64,000 nt of DNA, from NCBI GenBank assembly GCA_905221605.1, contig CAJNDS010002466.1, forward strand, positions 62,001 through 126,000, read 5' to 3'. Within the stretch, counting starts at the first letter, position 1, and the number at the start of each line of letters is the position of its first letter. Source of the stretch: Symbiodinium natans. Taxonomy: Eukaryota > Sar > Dinophyceae > Suessiales > Symbiodiniaceae. Under the pieces are notes generated by a model. The model had not been told where the DNA came from, did no database searches, and saw only the letters and a program-made list of their open reading frames with translations. A program made the translations under genes and the position numbers. This document shows, piece after piece, positions 9,899 to 22,100 of the stretch.

Positions 9899-10141
9899 AG
9901 ATGCAGGATTGTAGTCCGCCTCGAAGACACGCAGTCGGGAAGCTGCTGTCAGTCTGAGACCGCAACCTCCTGCGACCTTTGGAAGGAGAAATATACCTTT
10001 ACCGCGCCGTCGGCATTGAAACCAGGCGCAGCTCGACATGCTGCCGTCTAAGCGCGGGATCGCCAAGTGCTTCCTGTGGCACAAGTCTGCAACAGGGTCC
10101 CGCACGCCTGCGTGCGCAGAAACCACGACGCTCTTTGGACC
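9899..10141 (-). pseudogene. SNF2/Rad54-type helicase C-terminal fragment
   Basis: The minus-strand translation reads like the helicase-C half of SNF2-family ATPases, in order: SVVVSAHAG...ADLC, RLDGSMS, then KVAGGCGLRLTAASRL followed by FEADYNPA. These correspond to motif IV, the RLDGs box and motifs V-VI of Rad54-like remodellers (typically AGGCGLNLTGANRL..DPDWNPA). Between RLDGSMS and the AGG box the family-like text (FNADGAVKVYF) lies in a neighbouring frame. The segment is therefore frameshifted, or crosses a tiny intron. The stretch after NPAS loses similarity, possibly at an exon end. Family assignment is fairly secure, but orthology is not. Such proteins move or remodel DNA-bound complexes using ATP. 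Confidence 0.65.
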
Positions 10142-10189
10142 CCTCTCGAGTCCGTGCGGCTCTAAGGGTGTAAGGTTCTGGGTTGGCAT

Positions 10190-11200
10190 AAAGAGTTCTG
10201 GGCTTGGGTTCAGGTTTGCGTAAAGAGTTCAGGGTTTGGGTTCAGGGGGTTTAGGATGTCGGCTTCAGGTTTAGGGTTTAGGGTTCAGAAATCCTGCACC
10301 TGTAACTAAACCCTGAAACCCTCAAGCCTCTAACTTTCACCCTGAAGCTCTGAAACCCTGATGCCTTCTAAGTTCCCAATGTAAACTCTGAAGCCCTCTT
10401 CCCTGTAGATCAGGAGGAAACAGTTGCAACCACGTAGTTTCAAACTGGGGAGCAGCTTGCAAAGAGATGCCAACTTCGACAGAAAGACGGCTAACGCCCA
10501 TCCTAATTGACGACAACAGAACGACAAACAAAAAGTGGGGTTAGGGTTTAGGGTTTAGGGTTTAGGGTTTAGGGTTTAGGTGCCAGTCTTGCACGAACAG
10601 AGCTGTAATCAAACGCTTTTCCGAAGCTTCCTTTGAGAGGCAAAGAAGACCGAAACGTCTGCCAACATCCGACGCTGGCCGGTGTTTCTGAGGTAACCCT
10701 TATCCCGAAACCACGGACGGCTCAGCACCATGGGAATACGCCCTAAACTCTAAACCCTAAACCCTAAACCCTAACCCTAAACCCTAAACCCTAAACACCC
10801 CAACATCCCCAACACGGACAAAAGCTCTTGGCTCTCAGGAGACGGCTAGTGACGGGAGGCTGCATTTGTCCTCTGAAGGGACCCGTACTTCTGCGCTGGT
10901 GCCAAAATGGCTGAGAAGGGGTTTGTGGGTTTAGGAGTCCAACCCAACTGCCCATAAACCCTAAACCCTGAGCCCTAAACCCTGAAACCTAAACCCTGAA
11001 CCCTGAACCCTAAACCCTAAACCCTAAGCCCTAAGCCCTAAGCCCTAAGCCCTAAGCCCTAAGCCCTAAGCCCTAAGCCCTAAGCCCTAAACCCTAAACC
11101 CTAACCCAACAAAACAGACCCAAATTCGGCTTCCACAGGACAGGGCACACAAATGTTTTGCAAGCACCTTCCTTGAAGGGTCCACTTTCAGTACTATTCT
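10190..11200. other. Telomere-like spacer
   Basis: TTTAGGG at about 10540-10579, CCCTAAA at about 10755-10796 and a mixed array at 10960-11105. The GC-rich unique patch at 10590-10700 could be an exon (its right edge reads CTGAG|GTAA) but has no recognisable product. Confidence 0.45.
11019..11105 (-). repeat. Variant array (CCCTAAG), about 9 units, flanked by CCCTAAA
   Basis: An uninterrupted block of the CCCTAAG variant bordered by standard units. It looks like a local expansion of one mutated heptamer. Confidence 0.9.
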
Positions 11201-11216
11201 GGATTTAGTTCCCCAA

Positions 11217-11332
11217 ATGCTCTACATGGTATGGATTTGGCCCTCGGGGTTCCATAGTTATCAAGTTGACCGACGTGCGCACGGGAGGCGCCGAAGGGGA
11301 CGCCCTTGCAGGCATCCGCATCTGCGGTGTGG
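11217..11332 (+). CDS. Exon-like island, hypothetical
   Basis: Open + strand segment of about 38 codons with coding-like composition (CSTWYGFGPRGS, then IKLTDVRTGGAEGDALAG, then IRICGV), bounded by TGTGGGT repeats on the right. No family recognised. The high third-position GC contrasts with the flanking telomere-like DNA. Confidence 0.35.
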
Positions 11333-13499
11333 GTTGTGGGTTGTGGGTTGTGGGTTTAGGGTTTAGGGTGTCAAGACCTGCCCAGAACTCAAACTTTAGC
11401 CACTGAACCTTGAAACCATAAAACCCCAACCCCCTCCCCCCCATGACCTTTAACTTGCGAACACAAGCAGGTCAAATGGGTTAAGGGTTAAGGGTTTAGG
11501 GTAACATGACTTACCATCAGCAAAATGAAGCGGTCTTGCTATGTACCCATATGGTCACGTAAGGTCCTTAACAGCAACCCATGATTTGTGCCCATTCGCA
11601 GCTATGTGTGAAGGATACCAACAGGAGTGTCAAGCAAGTTGTCACTCATTTTGGGGCTTCCCTCATCGGGACTATAGTACTAAGGACTGTCTGTTAGTAT
11701 GAGGGGGAACATCCGAACCCTAAGACAACCCTAACCCTACCTAGAGCCGCTCGAGCCTTCAATTCAAGCAAGGTTCAAACCTGCGGGCTTCATGCGCGAG
11801 GCCGTGCGCGACGTTTTTGGGGCTCGGCCCAGGCGAGCTCGAACCCTACTTGAAGGTTCATGAACCTCAAGTAGAACCTAAAGCCTCGTTTAGGGTGTAG
11901 GGTTTAGGGTATAGCGTTTAGGGCTCACGGCGAATAAACCCTAAGTCAACCTCACCGCGGCTTCCGATGCGCATCGGAGTAGTGAAACGTTGGCGGGGGC
12001 TTGGCGTCACTCCTGACAGAACAGGGCTTCTAGGCTCCGCATCTACCACAGGGCATCGGCCAACCTGCTCTCCCCAAAATCCTGAAGACTCCTAAAGCCT
12101 TCTAACGCTCAACCACAGTGGTTTAGGGTTTAGGGTATAGGGTTTAGGGTTTAGGGTTGAGGGAGACCCCGGAAGCCCGAAAGCCCGACTGAGTTGTCCT
12201 GAGGCCCGGGGGGCTCTCCGGGTTCCACAAACTCCGCCGGTCGACCTTTTGAAGAAGTGGATCTTGTTTAGGGGGCTGTAGTTTAGGGTTTAGATTTTAG
12301 GGTTTAGGGTTTGGGGGGCTGCAAGACGGAAACCCGGCAGGTTTGGGGGCATTGAGCGTTTGGGGCGTTTAGAGTTGGGGTTAAGCCCGAAACCCTAAAC
12401 CCCATAACAGCCAGAGCAGGCAACGTAGCATAACAAAATAGTATCAAGAAGAATGAATGAGCAAAAAAAAGGGCTGGGTTGGCATCGTTGATTGAGGCTT
12501 TAGCTAGGGTCTAGGGTTTAGCGTTCAGGGTAAGAGGGTCCAGGTTTCATGTGGGGGTAGAAAGGCCGGCTAGACTTGTGGTGCCTAGAGGGTTTGCAGC
12601 TCAGGGCCTATCAGGGGTTCTGCGTTCAGGAATCCAAGCGAGACATTCGCAAGGACTTCGGGCACCCTATAAAACCTGAACCCCTAAACCCTAAACCCAG
12701 GGAGCCGAACCCCCCCCCCCCCACCTCCCCACAGGGCGGAGGGATTAACCCTTGACCCTAAACCCTCAACCCTATACCTCACGGTTTTGATGCTCCAGAA
12801 TGAACTAAGGGAGTTACAAAGGTAGTTGACAAAATCGGAGTACCCCTGCCGAGCATACCCCCAAAAACGCCTTACTCTAGGAAGCCTCGATAAGAGGTGT
12901 CCAATTTTCGGAACCTCCACCCCCACCTCCCCCCCCCCCTCCCCCAATATGGACCCTTAAAACCCGAAACCCTAAACCCCAAACCCTAAACTCCTGAACT
13001 CCTGAACTGCCCAACTGCTAAGCTCCCAACCTTTCGGCTCTCTGGGAGCCCGTACCCACCACTCCCTCCGGTAGTCGAAGACGTGATCTGGCCTTCGAGT
13101 TTTTAAAAGGCTGAGGGCTTTGGGGGCTGCACCTAGCATGGGTTTAGGGTTTAGGGTTTAGGCCCCCAAATAGTAAAATTCCCTTATAGGGAGGACCCCA
13201 CTAAGGTACCCCCTAATGTCGGAAACCCCCAATTGAGTCACTAAGGAGGGCCTTAGGGTGTTTTGGGTTTAGGGCTTAGGGCGTAGACTACTTGGAGGTC
13301 TAGGGTCTCATCATCCCAGACATAACTGGACTCATAAGCCCCCTCAGTCCTCTAAGTAGGTTTTAAGTAGGCCATTATTTGGGCCATAGGTACCCATGAA
13401 CCTCCAAGTAATGTCATTGTTGCCCCGGATAAGGTTTATCCCGCTTAAAAATATGAACTGCGAGGTTAAGGGTTTGAAGTGCAGGCTCCAAAAACGGTC
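11333..13499. other. Telomere-like spacer with foldbacks
   Basis: Degenerate TTTAGGG/CCCTAAA blocks, a foldback-type end at about 11640-11712 (CTGTTAGTATGAGGGGGAAC, also seen inverted at 18650 and 45596), a C-run near 12708-12721 and a half copy of foldback family A near 13387-13409. No gene seen. Confidence 0.45.
11846..11874. repeat. Collapsed palindrome of foldback family A
   Basis: CTACTTGAAGGTTC followed at once by ATGAACCTCAAGTAG: the two family-A termini are joined almost without an interior. Confidence 0.6.
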
Positions 13500-14205
13500 C
13501 ATTAATTGTGGTCTTCCTTGGATAACTACTATTATACATATGAGGAATTAATACTTACAAAATGGTTTAAGATGGACCATCATAAATCAACCATGTACAG
13601 TCATGCTTTTTAGCATTTGGCGGACTTGATCTACGCGACCATATCATGTATAAGAAACTTCTTGGCGCGTAAACATATAGTAAACCAAAACAAGTTAGGC
13701 AATTGTTTGATATTGACTATAATAAATGATATGTTAGCTTTACATGGTGGTTGCGATGATGACAATCGACCTCGACCCTTAAAATGTCGTTGGATGATTG
13801 AATTGGCTCAGAAATGTTTATCACACGTTTAATCAATCTTCAATATGCATTAAACTAAAATGAGTTCAGCGAACGCACACAGTCAAAAGTAAACAAACTC
13901 CATCAAAACAAACCAAGCTGTATCACGACAGATCTAAAAAGGATCAAACCGCTTGATTGGAGAAATGTGATTGGGCTGATGTCACATGTGCAATTGCTAA
14001 GGTTAATGCATGAGTTTCAATTTCAAATTGGATTCTTCCCTGTGCTTGAAAAACATTCTGCATCATATTTTTCTGGTTGACCATCTCTTTGCCAGCTGGG
14101 AGGCGACTGGTACGGGGAAAACATACGCCCTTCACAGAAATGTGGGTGCAGAAAAGAGCGTAACTGGATGTAAAATCATCCTTATTCAGGACTACCAACC
14201 CCCCC
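13500..14205. other. AT-rich island free of telomere-like repeats
   Basis: About 700 bases with markedly higher A+T and no TTTAGGG-like units, unlike everything around it. Short open stretches (71 and 95 codons) give no recognisable protein and probably reflect chance. It could be an organelle- or virus-derived insert or an old single-copy sequence; I cannot identify it. Confidence 0.4.
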
Positions 14206-14708
14206 TCCCCCCCCTCCCGAAACTCAGACACGGATCTCTTCGGGGGGTTTAGGGTTGGGATATAGGGTTTAGGGTTAGGGTTTTCGGGTTATAGGGATAT
14301 CGGGTCTAGGTTTTAGGGTTTCAGGATCCCCTTGTGTAGTTTGGATTTCAGGTTTAGGTTTTGGGACGTGGGGCGTCTTTCTCGCCTGCTCGTGGGTTTC
14401 GGGTTTAGGGCTTAGGGCTTCTTTTGATCTTAACCTAAACCCTAAACCCGAAAGTTAGACCCTGAACAACCCCTAAGCCCTAACCCCCAGGCCTTAAACC
14501 CCTGGGTTGGCCTTTAAACCTTCTGAAATGTGTTTATATATAGGGTCCCTTATCAACCCAAATAAGGAAAATAACAAAAATGTCCCAAAAACCAACCTAA
14601 ACCCCCTAAGAACCTGATCATGCGCCTCGGCAACCGAGGCGTCAGCGGCACGCCGCGCAGCGGAGGAGGCCTCGAAGGGAGGCTTTGGGGTTTGTGGAAG
14701 TTTAGAGG

Positions 14709-14758
14709 TTTAGGGTTTAGGGTTTAGGGTTTAGGGTTTAGGGTTTAGGGTTTAGGGT
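14709..14758 (+). repeat. Telomere-like array (TTTAGGG)7
   Basis: Exact heptamers. Confidence 0.95.
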
Positions 14759-15298
14759 TGTAGAAGTTTAGAGGTTTTTGGGCTTAGGGTTTGGGGTTTA
14801 GGGTTTGGGGTTGAGGAAAGGGCTTGGGGTTTAGGGTTTAGGGTTGAGGCGTTGAGGTTCAAGGTTTAGGGTTGAGGGCTTCGTGCTTAAGGACTCTTGC
14901 TGGGGGGCTTAGCGGTCTCGGGCTTATAACGTATAAGGCTTATGGCTTATGGCCAAGGATTGGGCTTCAGGGTGCGGCCCAGATGCAAACTATAACCTCC
15001 CCCCCAAAACCTCACCTGAACCCCGCAGGCCACGAACTTAGATTCCCTAAACCCCCTAACCCTAAACCCCCTAACCCTGAACCCTAACCCTAAACCCCCT
15101 AGCCCTAAACCCTCTAACCCTAAGCCGTTTGCCTAAACTCTTTGAACCCTAAAGCCTCTAACCCTCTAAAGAGCTTGCAGCGCCAGAAACTTGAAGATGC
15201 CAACGTAGGTGGTTTGGGGCTTACAGGGTTTAGCTACTAAGGGCCCGGGCCCGGGTCCCTAAACCCGAAACCCTAAGCCCTAAACCCTGAACCCTAAG

Positions 15299-15350
15299 CC
15301 CTAAACCCTAAACCCTAAACCCTAAACCCTAAACCCTAAACCCTAAACCC
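15299..15350 (-). repeat. Telomere-like array (CCCTAAA)7
   Basis: Exact heptamers in the opposite orientation to the previous array. Confidence 0.95.
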
Positions 15351-17103
15351 CAGGACAAACTCAACCCTGAACCGCTTGGTGCATGTTGCGAAAGAGCTGC
15401 GAGGCAAGTTCCAAGCTCTGCAAAGTGCATGCGGCGTCCATGACTCCTAGCTTCTCACCGCTTCGGAGGATTGCACCGTCATGCACGCGAGATACCATAA
15501 GTCATCGGATATCTGTGCGGCCATCGCCGTGGCGCGTTAGGGTGAAGCCGTCCACAATTAATGGACTCGGTGGGCTCTCACCGCAAAGTGGAGTTCGGGT
15601 GTCAAAAACGCGCCTCCCCGCACCCCCCTTTCCAAATAAGCCAGGGACCCCACAACCTCAGAAACCACCGAAAACCTGTACCTTAAACCCTAAACCCTAA
15701 ACAACCTGTGGCCCAGGCGCTTATAAGGCACTTGGAATTCTTAAAGACTCGTCACGCTCTAGAAAAAGAAGCCAGCGAAGGAGGGTCAAGGGCTTGTAGA
15801 CCCTTAATGTCCCCTACAACCCAAGGGCAAATACTTCGGAACCCTCCAAAGCCGGCAAAGGATCACATGGGTGCTAGCGTATGATCCCAGTATTTTCACA
15901 CCCAACAAGGGCGAGGCCTATTTTCGGAAACCCGCGCCCCTATAGTCAGGGCCCCATGCAAGCACCTTCAAACTTTCCAAGCATTCAAGCGAGTCTTATG
16001 TGCAAGACCCTCAGCGCACCAAATCCAACCAAAAATCTGGAGGAATTAAGAACATCAAAGTGGCCCTTGGACCCTCAGCCCCTAGTTCTGAACCCCTGAA
16101 CCTGAAGGAGAGTTATAGCGTTTTCGCATTTAGGGCTCATACGGCTTCGGCTTTTGGGGCCATAAGCCCCCTACTGACCCCAAACCCATGCCTTTCTTGA
16201 GGTCGCCTGCCCCCCTGAGGGCCCCGCTTTCGATAGTTCTTGTTCGGGGCCTTGGGATAGGGTTTAGAGTTTAGGGTTTAGGGTTTCGGGTTTAGGGTTT
16301 CGGGTTCAGGGTTTGGGATCTAAAGCCCGAAAGGCCCCCAGGCTCGTCTAGGATGGCCCTTAAAGGCCCCTGAAATCAAAAATCCAAATTAATGGAGTCC
16401 TCTTAAACCCAACAATCTAAGTCTAAGGGAGGTTTTTCCAGACACCCTCTTTTTAAGGGTATGCCCAAGCGGTATGTTGAATATTTCTTAGAAACAAGGG
16501 AAAGTGACCTATCCAGTCTTGTCGCATTGCGGGGTTTGGGGCTTCATGTTTCGTGTTCAGGGTTCCTCAACCCCCTTTCCGCATCAACGGCCCTAAAGCA
16601 CTGAACCACGAGTCGCTGTGAGAAGCGAGGGTCACCCCTAAACCCTAAACCCTCAGAGCGGACAAGCCCTGTTGGGCTCTTGCGCAGAGGTGGCTGGATT
16701 TGGGGCCGCTAATCGCTGAGCCCTAAACCCAAACCTACTGTTTGCTTGAGAGCCCCCTCAAAAAAACATCAAAGATATTCTTCCTCATAAGGGCAATATA
16801 GGTACGAGATTTTTTGGGGGGCACTTGTTCAGCAAGCAGGAGTACGACCTCGACTACGAGCCGAAATCCTTGCTTGTTGGGTTTGGGTTTAGGGCTTTAG
16901 CGGCCTGAAGCCCGCACCCCGGACATGTGGTTTGGTTCGCGTCCGAGGCTGTCGCGGCGTCCCACTTCCCACAAAGGCTCCAAGGCTACTCACGCCGATG
17001 CCGAAACCCGGACTCCGAAACCTGTTTGGGGTTAGGGTCTAGGGTCTAGGGTCCACCAGGGCCTAGGATCTAGGGTTTAGAGTTTTAGAGTTCAGGGTGT
17101 AAA

Positions 17104-17167
17104 GCCCTAAACCCTAAACCCTAAACCCTAAACCCTAAACCCTAAACCCTAAACCCTAAACCCTAAA
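17104..17167 (-). repeat. Telomere-like array (CCCTAAA)9
   Basis: Exact heptamers. Confidence 0.95.
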
Positions 17168-17478
17168 ACCTGATCGCAGAGCTTCCCACGCGGATGCGCG
17201 GGCGGTTGGCCATGAGCGCACTTGCAGGCCGGAGAGCCTTCGGAAGCCCCCCGAGTCAAAACTTGTTTGGGACGACGCAGGTTGATTTTGTACTATTTGT
17301 ATATTTTTCTTTTTGGATATACATATATATACATATATATATATATTTTATTATTATTTTTTTTTTTTTTTTGGGGGGGGGGGCTTCTTAAGCAAATCGT
17401 AGGTATATGATGGATCTGGGGATTTACGCTTTAGGGCTGTTGCTGCTTTTAGAGCTTCGATTTCTCAGACTTAGCGAC

Positions 17479-17480
<2 letters not shown>

Positions 17481-17513
<33 letters not shown>
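17481..17513 (+). repeat. Poly(G) tract, 33 bases
   Basis: Uninterrupted G33, the longest homopolymer in the window. Its length in the assembly may be unreliable. Confidence 0.9.
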
Positions 17514-17514
<1 letters not shown>

Positions 17515-19620
17515 GGCGATTTGAGGGATTTTAGGTTTGCGGTTTCAGGGAAACGGTTTGGGTTTAGGGTTTATTCTTTAGGGTCTAGGGTCTAGGGTTT
17601 AGGGTTTGGGGTTTAGTGTTTAGGGAGGTTTCATGTCCAACTGGCCCTAGGGCAAAGTCAGGCTTCAAGGGAGCCAAGGTTCGGGGTTTCATGTGTGCTT
17701 ACTTGTCCAACAGCAAGGCTCAATTTGACTTCTCCTACTAAAGAGCCTAGATGAACCTAACCCCCCAAAAGAATGGCTATTGCAAGTAAGTCTGGGGTTG
17801 AAGTTTAGGACGAAGGACTCAGGTGTTTTGGGCCTCTTGGTGCACCCCAAGACAAGCCCTAAACCTAGGCCCTAAACCCGAAAGCCCCAAAGAAGCCTAA
17901 GCCCTAAACCCAAACCCTTCAACCCGAAAACCCCACGTAACCCTAAGACCTAAACCCAAACCCTCAACCCTAAACCCTAAGCCCTAAACCCTAAACCCTG
18001 AACCCTAAGCCCTAGGCCCTAAGCCCTCAACGGCTAAACCCAAACCCCCTCAACCCTACAACTGCAGGCTCCCTTTCTAGTTCATGGCTGGAAGAATGTC
18101 AAAAATTTCAGTTTATATTCCTTGTTGGGCTTAAGTACCCCTAAAAATGAAAAATTGTACCCAACTAATTAGGGTGCCCTTTTTGGTCTAAAGGGGCTTT
18201 ATAAGGGAACCTGAACCCTAAACCCTAACCCTAAACCTAAACCCTAAACCCTAAACCCGAAACCCTATAAACCCCCCTAAACCCCAAAGCTTTGCGGCCG
18301 TGTCCCCGCCTGGGCTGCTCTGGACAAGCTCAGCAATGCCATGGCTTTGGACGCACGAAGCTGGGCTCCGACCGAGCCCGGCTAAGGCTTTAACGGCTTG
18401 TTGTTTTATTTTGAAGGTTTAGGGTTTAGGGTTTAGGGTTTAGAGTTTAGGGTTTAGGGTTTAGGGTTCCGAGGCAATGACCTCATTTTCCGGGATAGTG
18501 CAACATGCAGGATTTTTGTTCAGAGGGTCTAAGGGGCCAGCCTAGTTTAGGGGTCTGTCAAAGGTGCATGGGGGGAGTATTTCGCCATCAGGCGCTCCAG
18601 GACTTTGGGGTTAAGCGCTTTGAGCATTTCGGGGGGTGCAGGTTGGCATGTTCCCCCTTATACTAACAGTTATTAGGGATTACTATCTAGCTTTTCAACC
18701 ATATTATATAATGCCTATCGAATATACAAACAGCTGGCTCTAAGAGAAGCCCCCTATATGAAAGCCTTAAGCCCTAGGGTTTAGGGTTTAGGGCTTGTTA
18801 AACTTTAAAACCTAAAGCCCAGGCCCCTGCAAAGTCCGCCGGAGCACTTTCCGAGGGGCGAGAAGCCGGCATTTACCCTCAAGACCGGACATCTCCGCAG
18901 CTACTATGCAGGGAAACTTAAACATCCCGAGGGCCTACCCAGCAAACTTTACCCACCCCCCCGCTCTCCAAAAAAGAGCAAACGCTTCGGCCGCACCGCC
19001 AGAACTCCGCAGAGAGCGAGAAGTTCTGCAGAGGCGGCTCCTGAGTCGCGGCTTCCAAAGGGCTTTCAGGGTTTGAAGGGGTTTTCAGGGGTGGTTTTCA
19101 AAGGGTGTTTTAGGGCTTTAGGGGGCTTTGAGGGTTTAGGGCTTTGAGGTCTTTTAGGCGTTAAGGGGTGTCTTAGGGCTGTAAGGGTTTTAAGGGCTTT
19201 CTAGGGCTTCAAGTGATTTTCGGGCTTTTCAAACACTTTCAGGGTTTGACTCGTGTTTCTTGGGTTTAAAGACCTTAGCCTTCGTTCATCTTCTCGGACC
19301 CTCACCTCAGGCGTGGAGTTTAGGAGTTAGGGCCGAGGGATGTTTAGGGCTTACTAAGGGAGCCTCAAACACAAAATGAAAGTAGCTGTTGCCTGAATAA
19401 GCTTCAGGACTCTGGCGGAACCCTAAGCTCTTCAACCCTAAGAAGCACAGCAAGCCTTCAGCCTCCTTCGTAGCCCTAACCGTAAACCTCATACAAGCCC
19501 TAGCCTCCCAGGTGGGCCTGTAGGACAATGTCACCCGAAGACATCTCGACCCCGAAAAAAGCGCTAAAGCCATCAAATGCCATCTCAGCTCTAAGCACGG
19601 AAGGCTGCCCACACCCAAAA
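17514..19620. other. Telomere-like spacer
   Basis: Degenerate arrays, a clean TTTAGGG block at 18418-18469, a partial foldback end at 18650 and one exon-like island (18308-18383). The 103-codon minus frame at 19307-19618 shows no motif. Confidence 0.45.
18308..18383 (+). CDS. Exon-like island ending in a stop, hypothetical
   Basis: The + strand reads AWAALDKLSNAMALDARSW then APTEPG and a TAA stop. The codon usage is GC-rich and coding-like, between telomere-like blocks. Possibly a terminal exon; no family recognised. Confidence 0.35.
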
Positions 19621-20043
19621 CCCTAAAACCCTAAAACCCTAAAACCCTAAAACCCTAAAACCCTAAAACCCTAAAACCCTAAAACCCTAAAACCCTAAAA
19701 CCCTAAAACCCTAAAACCCTAAAACCCTAAAACCCTAAAACCCTAAAACCCTAAAACCCTAAAACCCTAAAACCCTAAAACCCTAAAACCCTAAAACCCT
19801 AAAACCCTAAAACCCCAAAACCCTAAAACCCTAAAACCCTAAAACCCTAAAACCCTAAAACCCTAAAACCCTAAAACCCTAAAACCCTAAAACCCTAAAA
19901 CCCTAAAACCCTAAACCCTAAACCCTAGACCCTAAACCCTAAAACCCTAAACTATAAACCCTAAACCCTAAACCCTAACCCTAAACCCTAAACCCTAAAC
20001 CCTAAACCCTAAACCCTAAACCCTAAACCCCAAACCCCAAACC
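19621..20043 (-). repeat. Octamer array (CCCTAAAA), about 36 units, grading into (CCCTAAA)n
   Basis: 19621-19912 is an almost perfect octamer array with one CCCCAAAA variant. From 19913 the period drops to 7 bases. It is the longest array in the window. Confidence 0.95.
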
Positions 20044-21570
20044 CTGCATGGAGCTCCCCCAGCCGGCTTGAGCGAGCCTGCTCGACAGGAGGCACAGGCG
20101 GCGATTCCTGGCGGGTCAGCGTTCTAGGGTTGAGGGCTTAGGGTCTGGGATGTTCTTATGATGGGGTTTAGGGTTTAGGGTTTAGGGTTTAGGGTTCAGG
20201 GTTCAGGGTTCAGGGTCTAGGGCGGCGCCCTGATTTTGTTAGCCCCCGTGTCTGCGAAACAAGTCCTTGCCGGGATAGCCTCCACCCGAAAACCCTGGAC
20301 CCTATCTGCTTCTCATTGATCATCCTAACTGCTGGCACTTTGAAGTTCTCGCCTTGGAGGAACCTACAGACTCTGGAACCGCCTGGACCTACTCGCAGGA
20401 ACGAGCTCAAAAATCTAGTGCTTATAAGGTTCAAAAACTGACAAGACCTAGACCCAAGTGTAGCCTGAGAATAAAAGGGTACACATTTTTGGTTGCAAGG
20501 GGCTCATTCTAAGGAAACCTACACCATAAACAAATGGGAATAAGGGCCTACTCTGGGTCCTAGTTCTCCTTATGTGAGGATTGGTGCCATGAAACTTGCG
20601 CGGAGATGCAGCCTAGAATGCACTCAAACACACTGGCTCCTTTCCTAAGGTCCTAAGCCCCGACCCTAACCTCTAAACCCTGAACCCTAAATCCGAACCA
20701 TAAACACTCAACCCTGCCCCCAAACCCTAAACGCCAAACCCTAAGCCCAAAACCATACACCGTTCACTCCGAACACTGCACGCGAAATCTAAGCCTCGGG
20801 ATTCGGCAAAACGAAACCGCCCAGAACTGGTTGATGCTCAGAAACTCAACACGAAGCTTGGGGTTTAGGGTTTAGGGTTTAGGGTTTAGGGTTACCGCAG
20901 AATTCTAGCTACGCTCATTTTCATGTGCCTTGACAGGTTCAGGGTTCAAAGTTTCTCAATTCCTCCCCCACAGTCCTACTTAAAACCCGAACACCGAACC
21001 CTAAACCGTCCATGTCAAGGGGTATAAGGAGGGACCCCTGACCCTAAACCCTACAGCCTCAACCCTAAACCGTAAACCCTAAAAACTAAACCCTAAACAC
21101 TAAAACCTAAACGCTAAACGCTAAACGCTAAACCCTAAACCCTAAACCCTAAACCTTCCCTTGAGTCTACAAGGGCCATTCTTCATCTCCAAGGGGGGAC
21201 GGACGGCTGAAGCTCCAATGGCCGAAGCCCAATCCATCCAATGGCCGAAGCCCAATCCAACCTTCTAGCCACGAACCCCTAAACCCTAAACCCTAAACCC
21301 TGAACCCTGAACCCTGAACCCCAAACCCAAAACCCCTAAACCGCGAAACCCTATAGTTTAGGGTTTCAGGGTTTGGGGCTCGGGGAACCCTGAACCCTAC
21401 CCTAAACCCTAAACCCTAAACCCTAAACCCTCAACCCTCAACCCTCAACCCTAAACCCTAAACGCTAAACCCTAAACCCCCGAAACCCCCTAAGTGAAGC
21501 GACTCGCGGGTCCTGCGGCCGGGCGAAACCTGGCGGGAATGCATCGAGGCACAGTTTTGGGTTTCAGCTG
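20044..21570. other. Telomere-like spacer
   Basis: Small TTTAGGG/CCCTAAA blocks (20163-20215, 20861-20894, 21129-21152, 21285-21480) and a foldback of family C. No gene recognised. A 74-codon minus frame at 20210-20434 has no motif. Confidence 0.45.
20448..20564. repeat. Foldback (MITE-like) repeat, family C
   Basis: Left end CTAGACCCAAGTG and right end CTACTCTGGGTCCTAG are inverted relatives. The ends match copies at 35278-35379 and 46182-46294. Confidence 0.6.
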
Positions 21571-21746
21571 GTTTAGGGTTAGGGTTTAGGGTTTAGGGTC
21601 TAGGGTTTAGGGTTTAGGGTTTAGGGTTTAGGGTTTAGGGTTTAGGGTTTAGGGTTTAGGGTTTAGGGTTTAGGGTTTAGGGTTTAGGGTTTAGGGTTTA
21701 GGGTTTAGGGTCTAGGGTTTAGGGTTTAGGGTTTAGGGTTTAGGGC
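21571..21746 (+). repeat. Telomere-like array (TTTAGGG), about 25 units
   Basis: Near-perfect heptamers with two TCTAGGG variants. Confidence 0.95.
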
Positions 21747-21962
21747 TCAATCCAAACCATCCGTACCTCCCCCGCACACCTAAAAGAGCAGATAAGCCGA
21801 TGCGGCTGACATAACCTGGATATGTGGATTGACAACCCTAAACCCTAAACCCTAAACCCTAAAACCCTAAACCCTAAAACCCTAAACCCTAAACCCTGAA
21901 CCCTAAACCCCAAACCCTAAACACCATCGTCATCCTCGGGAGCATTCCCCATCCTATGTCTA

Positions 21963-22100
21963 CGGGTAGTTCCATGGGCCCTTAATATGGCCCCTAACCT
22001 CTTTAAAGGGTTTTGATATGTGGGCCCTTAATTTTGCATAGGGTGTATAAGATAAGGGGTACCCGTTTATGGGCCCATACTAAGGGACCATGAAACTACC
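21963..22100. repeat. Foldback (MITE-like) repeat, family B
   Basis: Left CGGGTAGTTCCATGGGCC and right GGGACCATGAAACTACC are inverted. The same ends recur at 41564-41719 and 42149-42256. Confidence 0.6.

Larger units (their letters stand above)
14206..17480. other. Telomere-like spacer with small coding-like islands
   Basis: Clean arrays at 14709-14758 (+), 15299-15350 (-) and 17104-17167 (-) within degenerate text. Coding-like patches: 14630-14690, Ala-rich on the minus strand; 15362-15415, minus strand reading SLELASQLFRNMHQAVQ after a TTTGCAG acceptor-like site; and 17165-17245, minus strand reading ALRPASALMANRPRIRVG. An AT microsatellite, T-run and G-run lie at 17300-17385. No complete gene. 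Confidence 0.45.

Noticed and set aside
13617-13832. 71-codon frame in the AT-rich island
   Set aside because: No ATG start, no homology I recognise, and no supporting signals. Length is compatible with chance in AT-rich DNA.
19621-20043. Regularly repeated short units that could be mistaken for a CRISPR array or a chromosome end
   Set aside because: Units are contiguous with no spacers, so it is not CRISPR. Unique DNA and transposons lie on both sides, so it is interstitial and not a terminal telomere.
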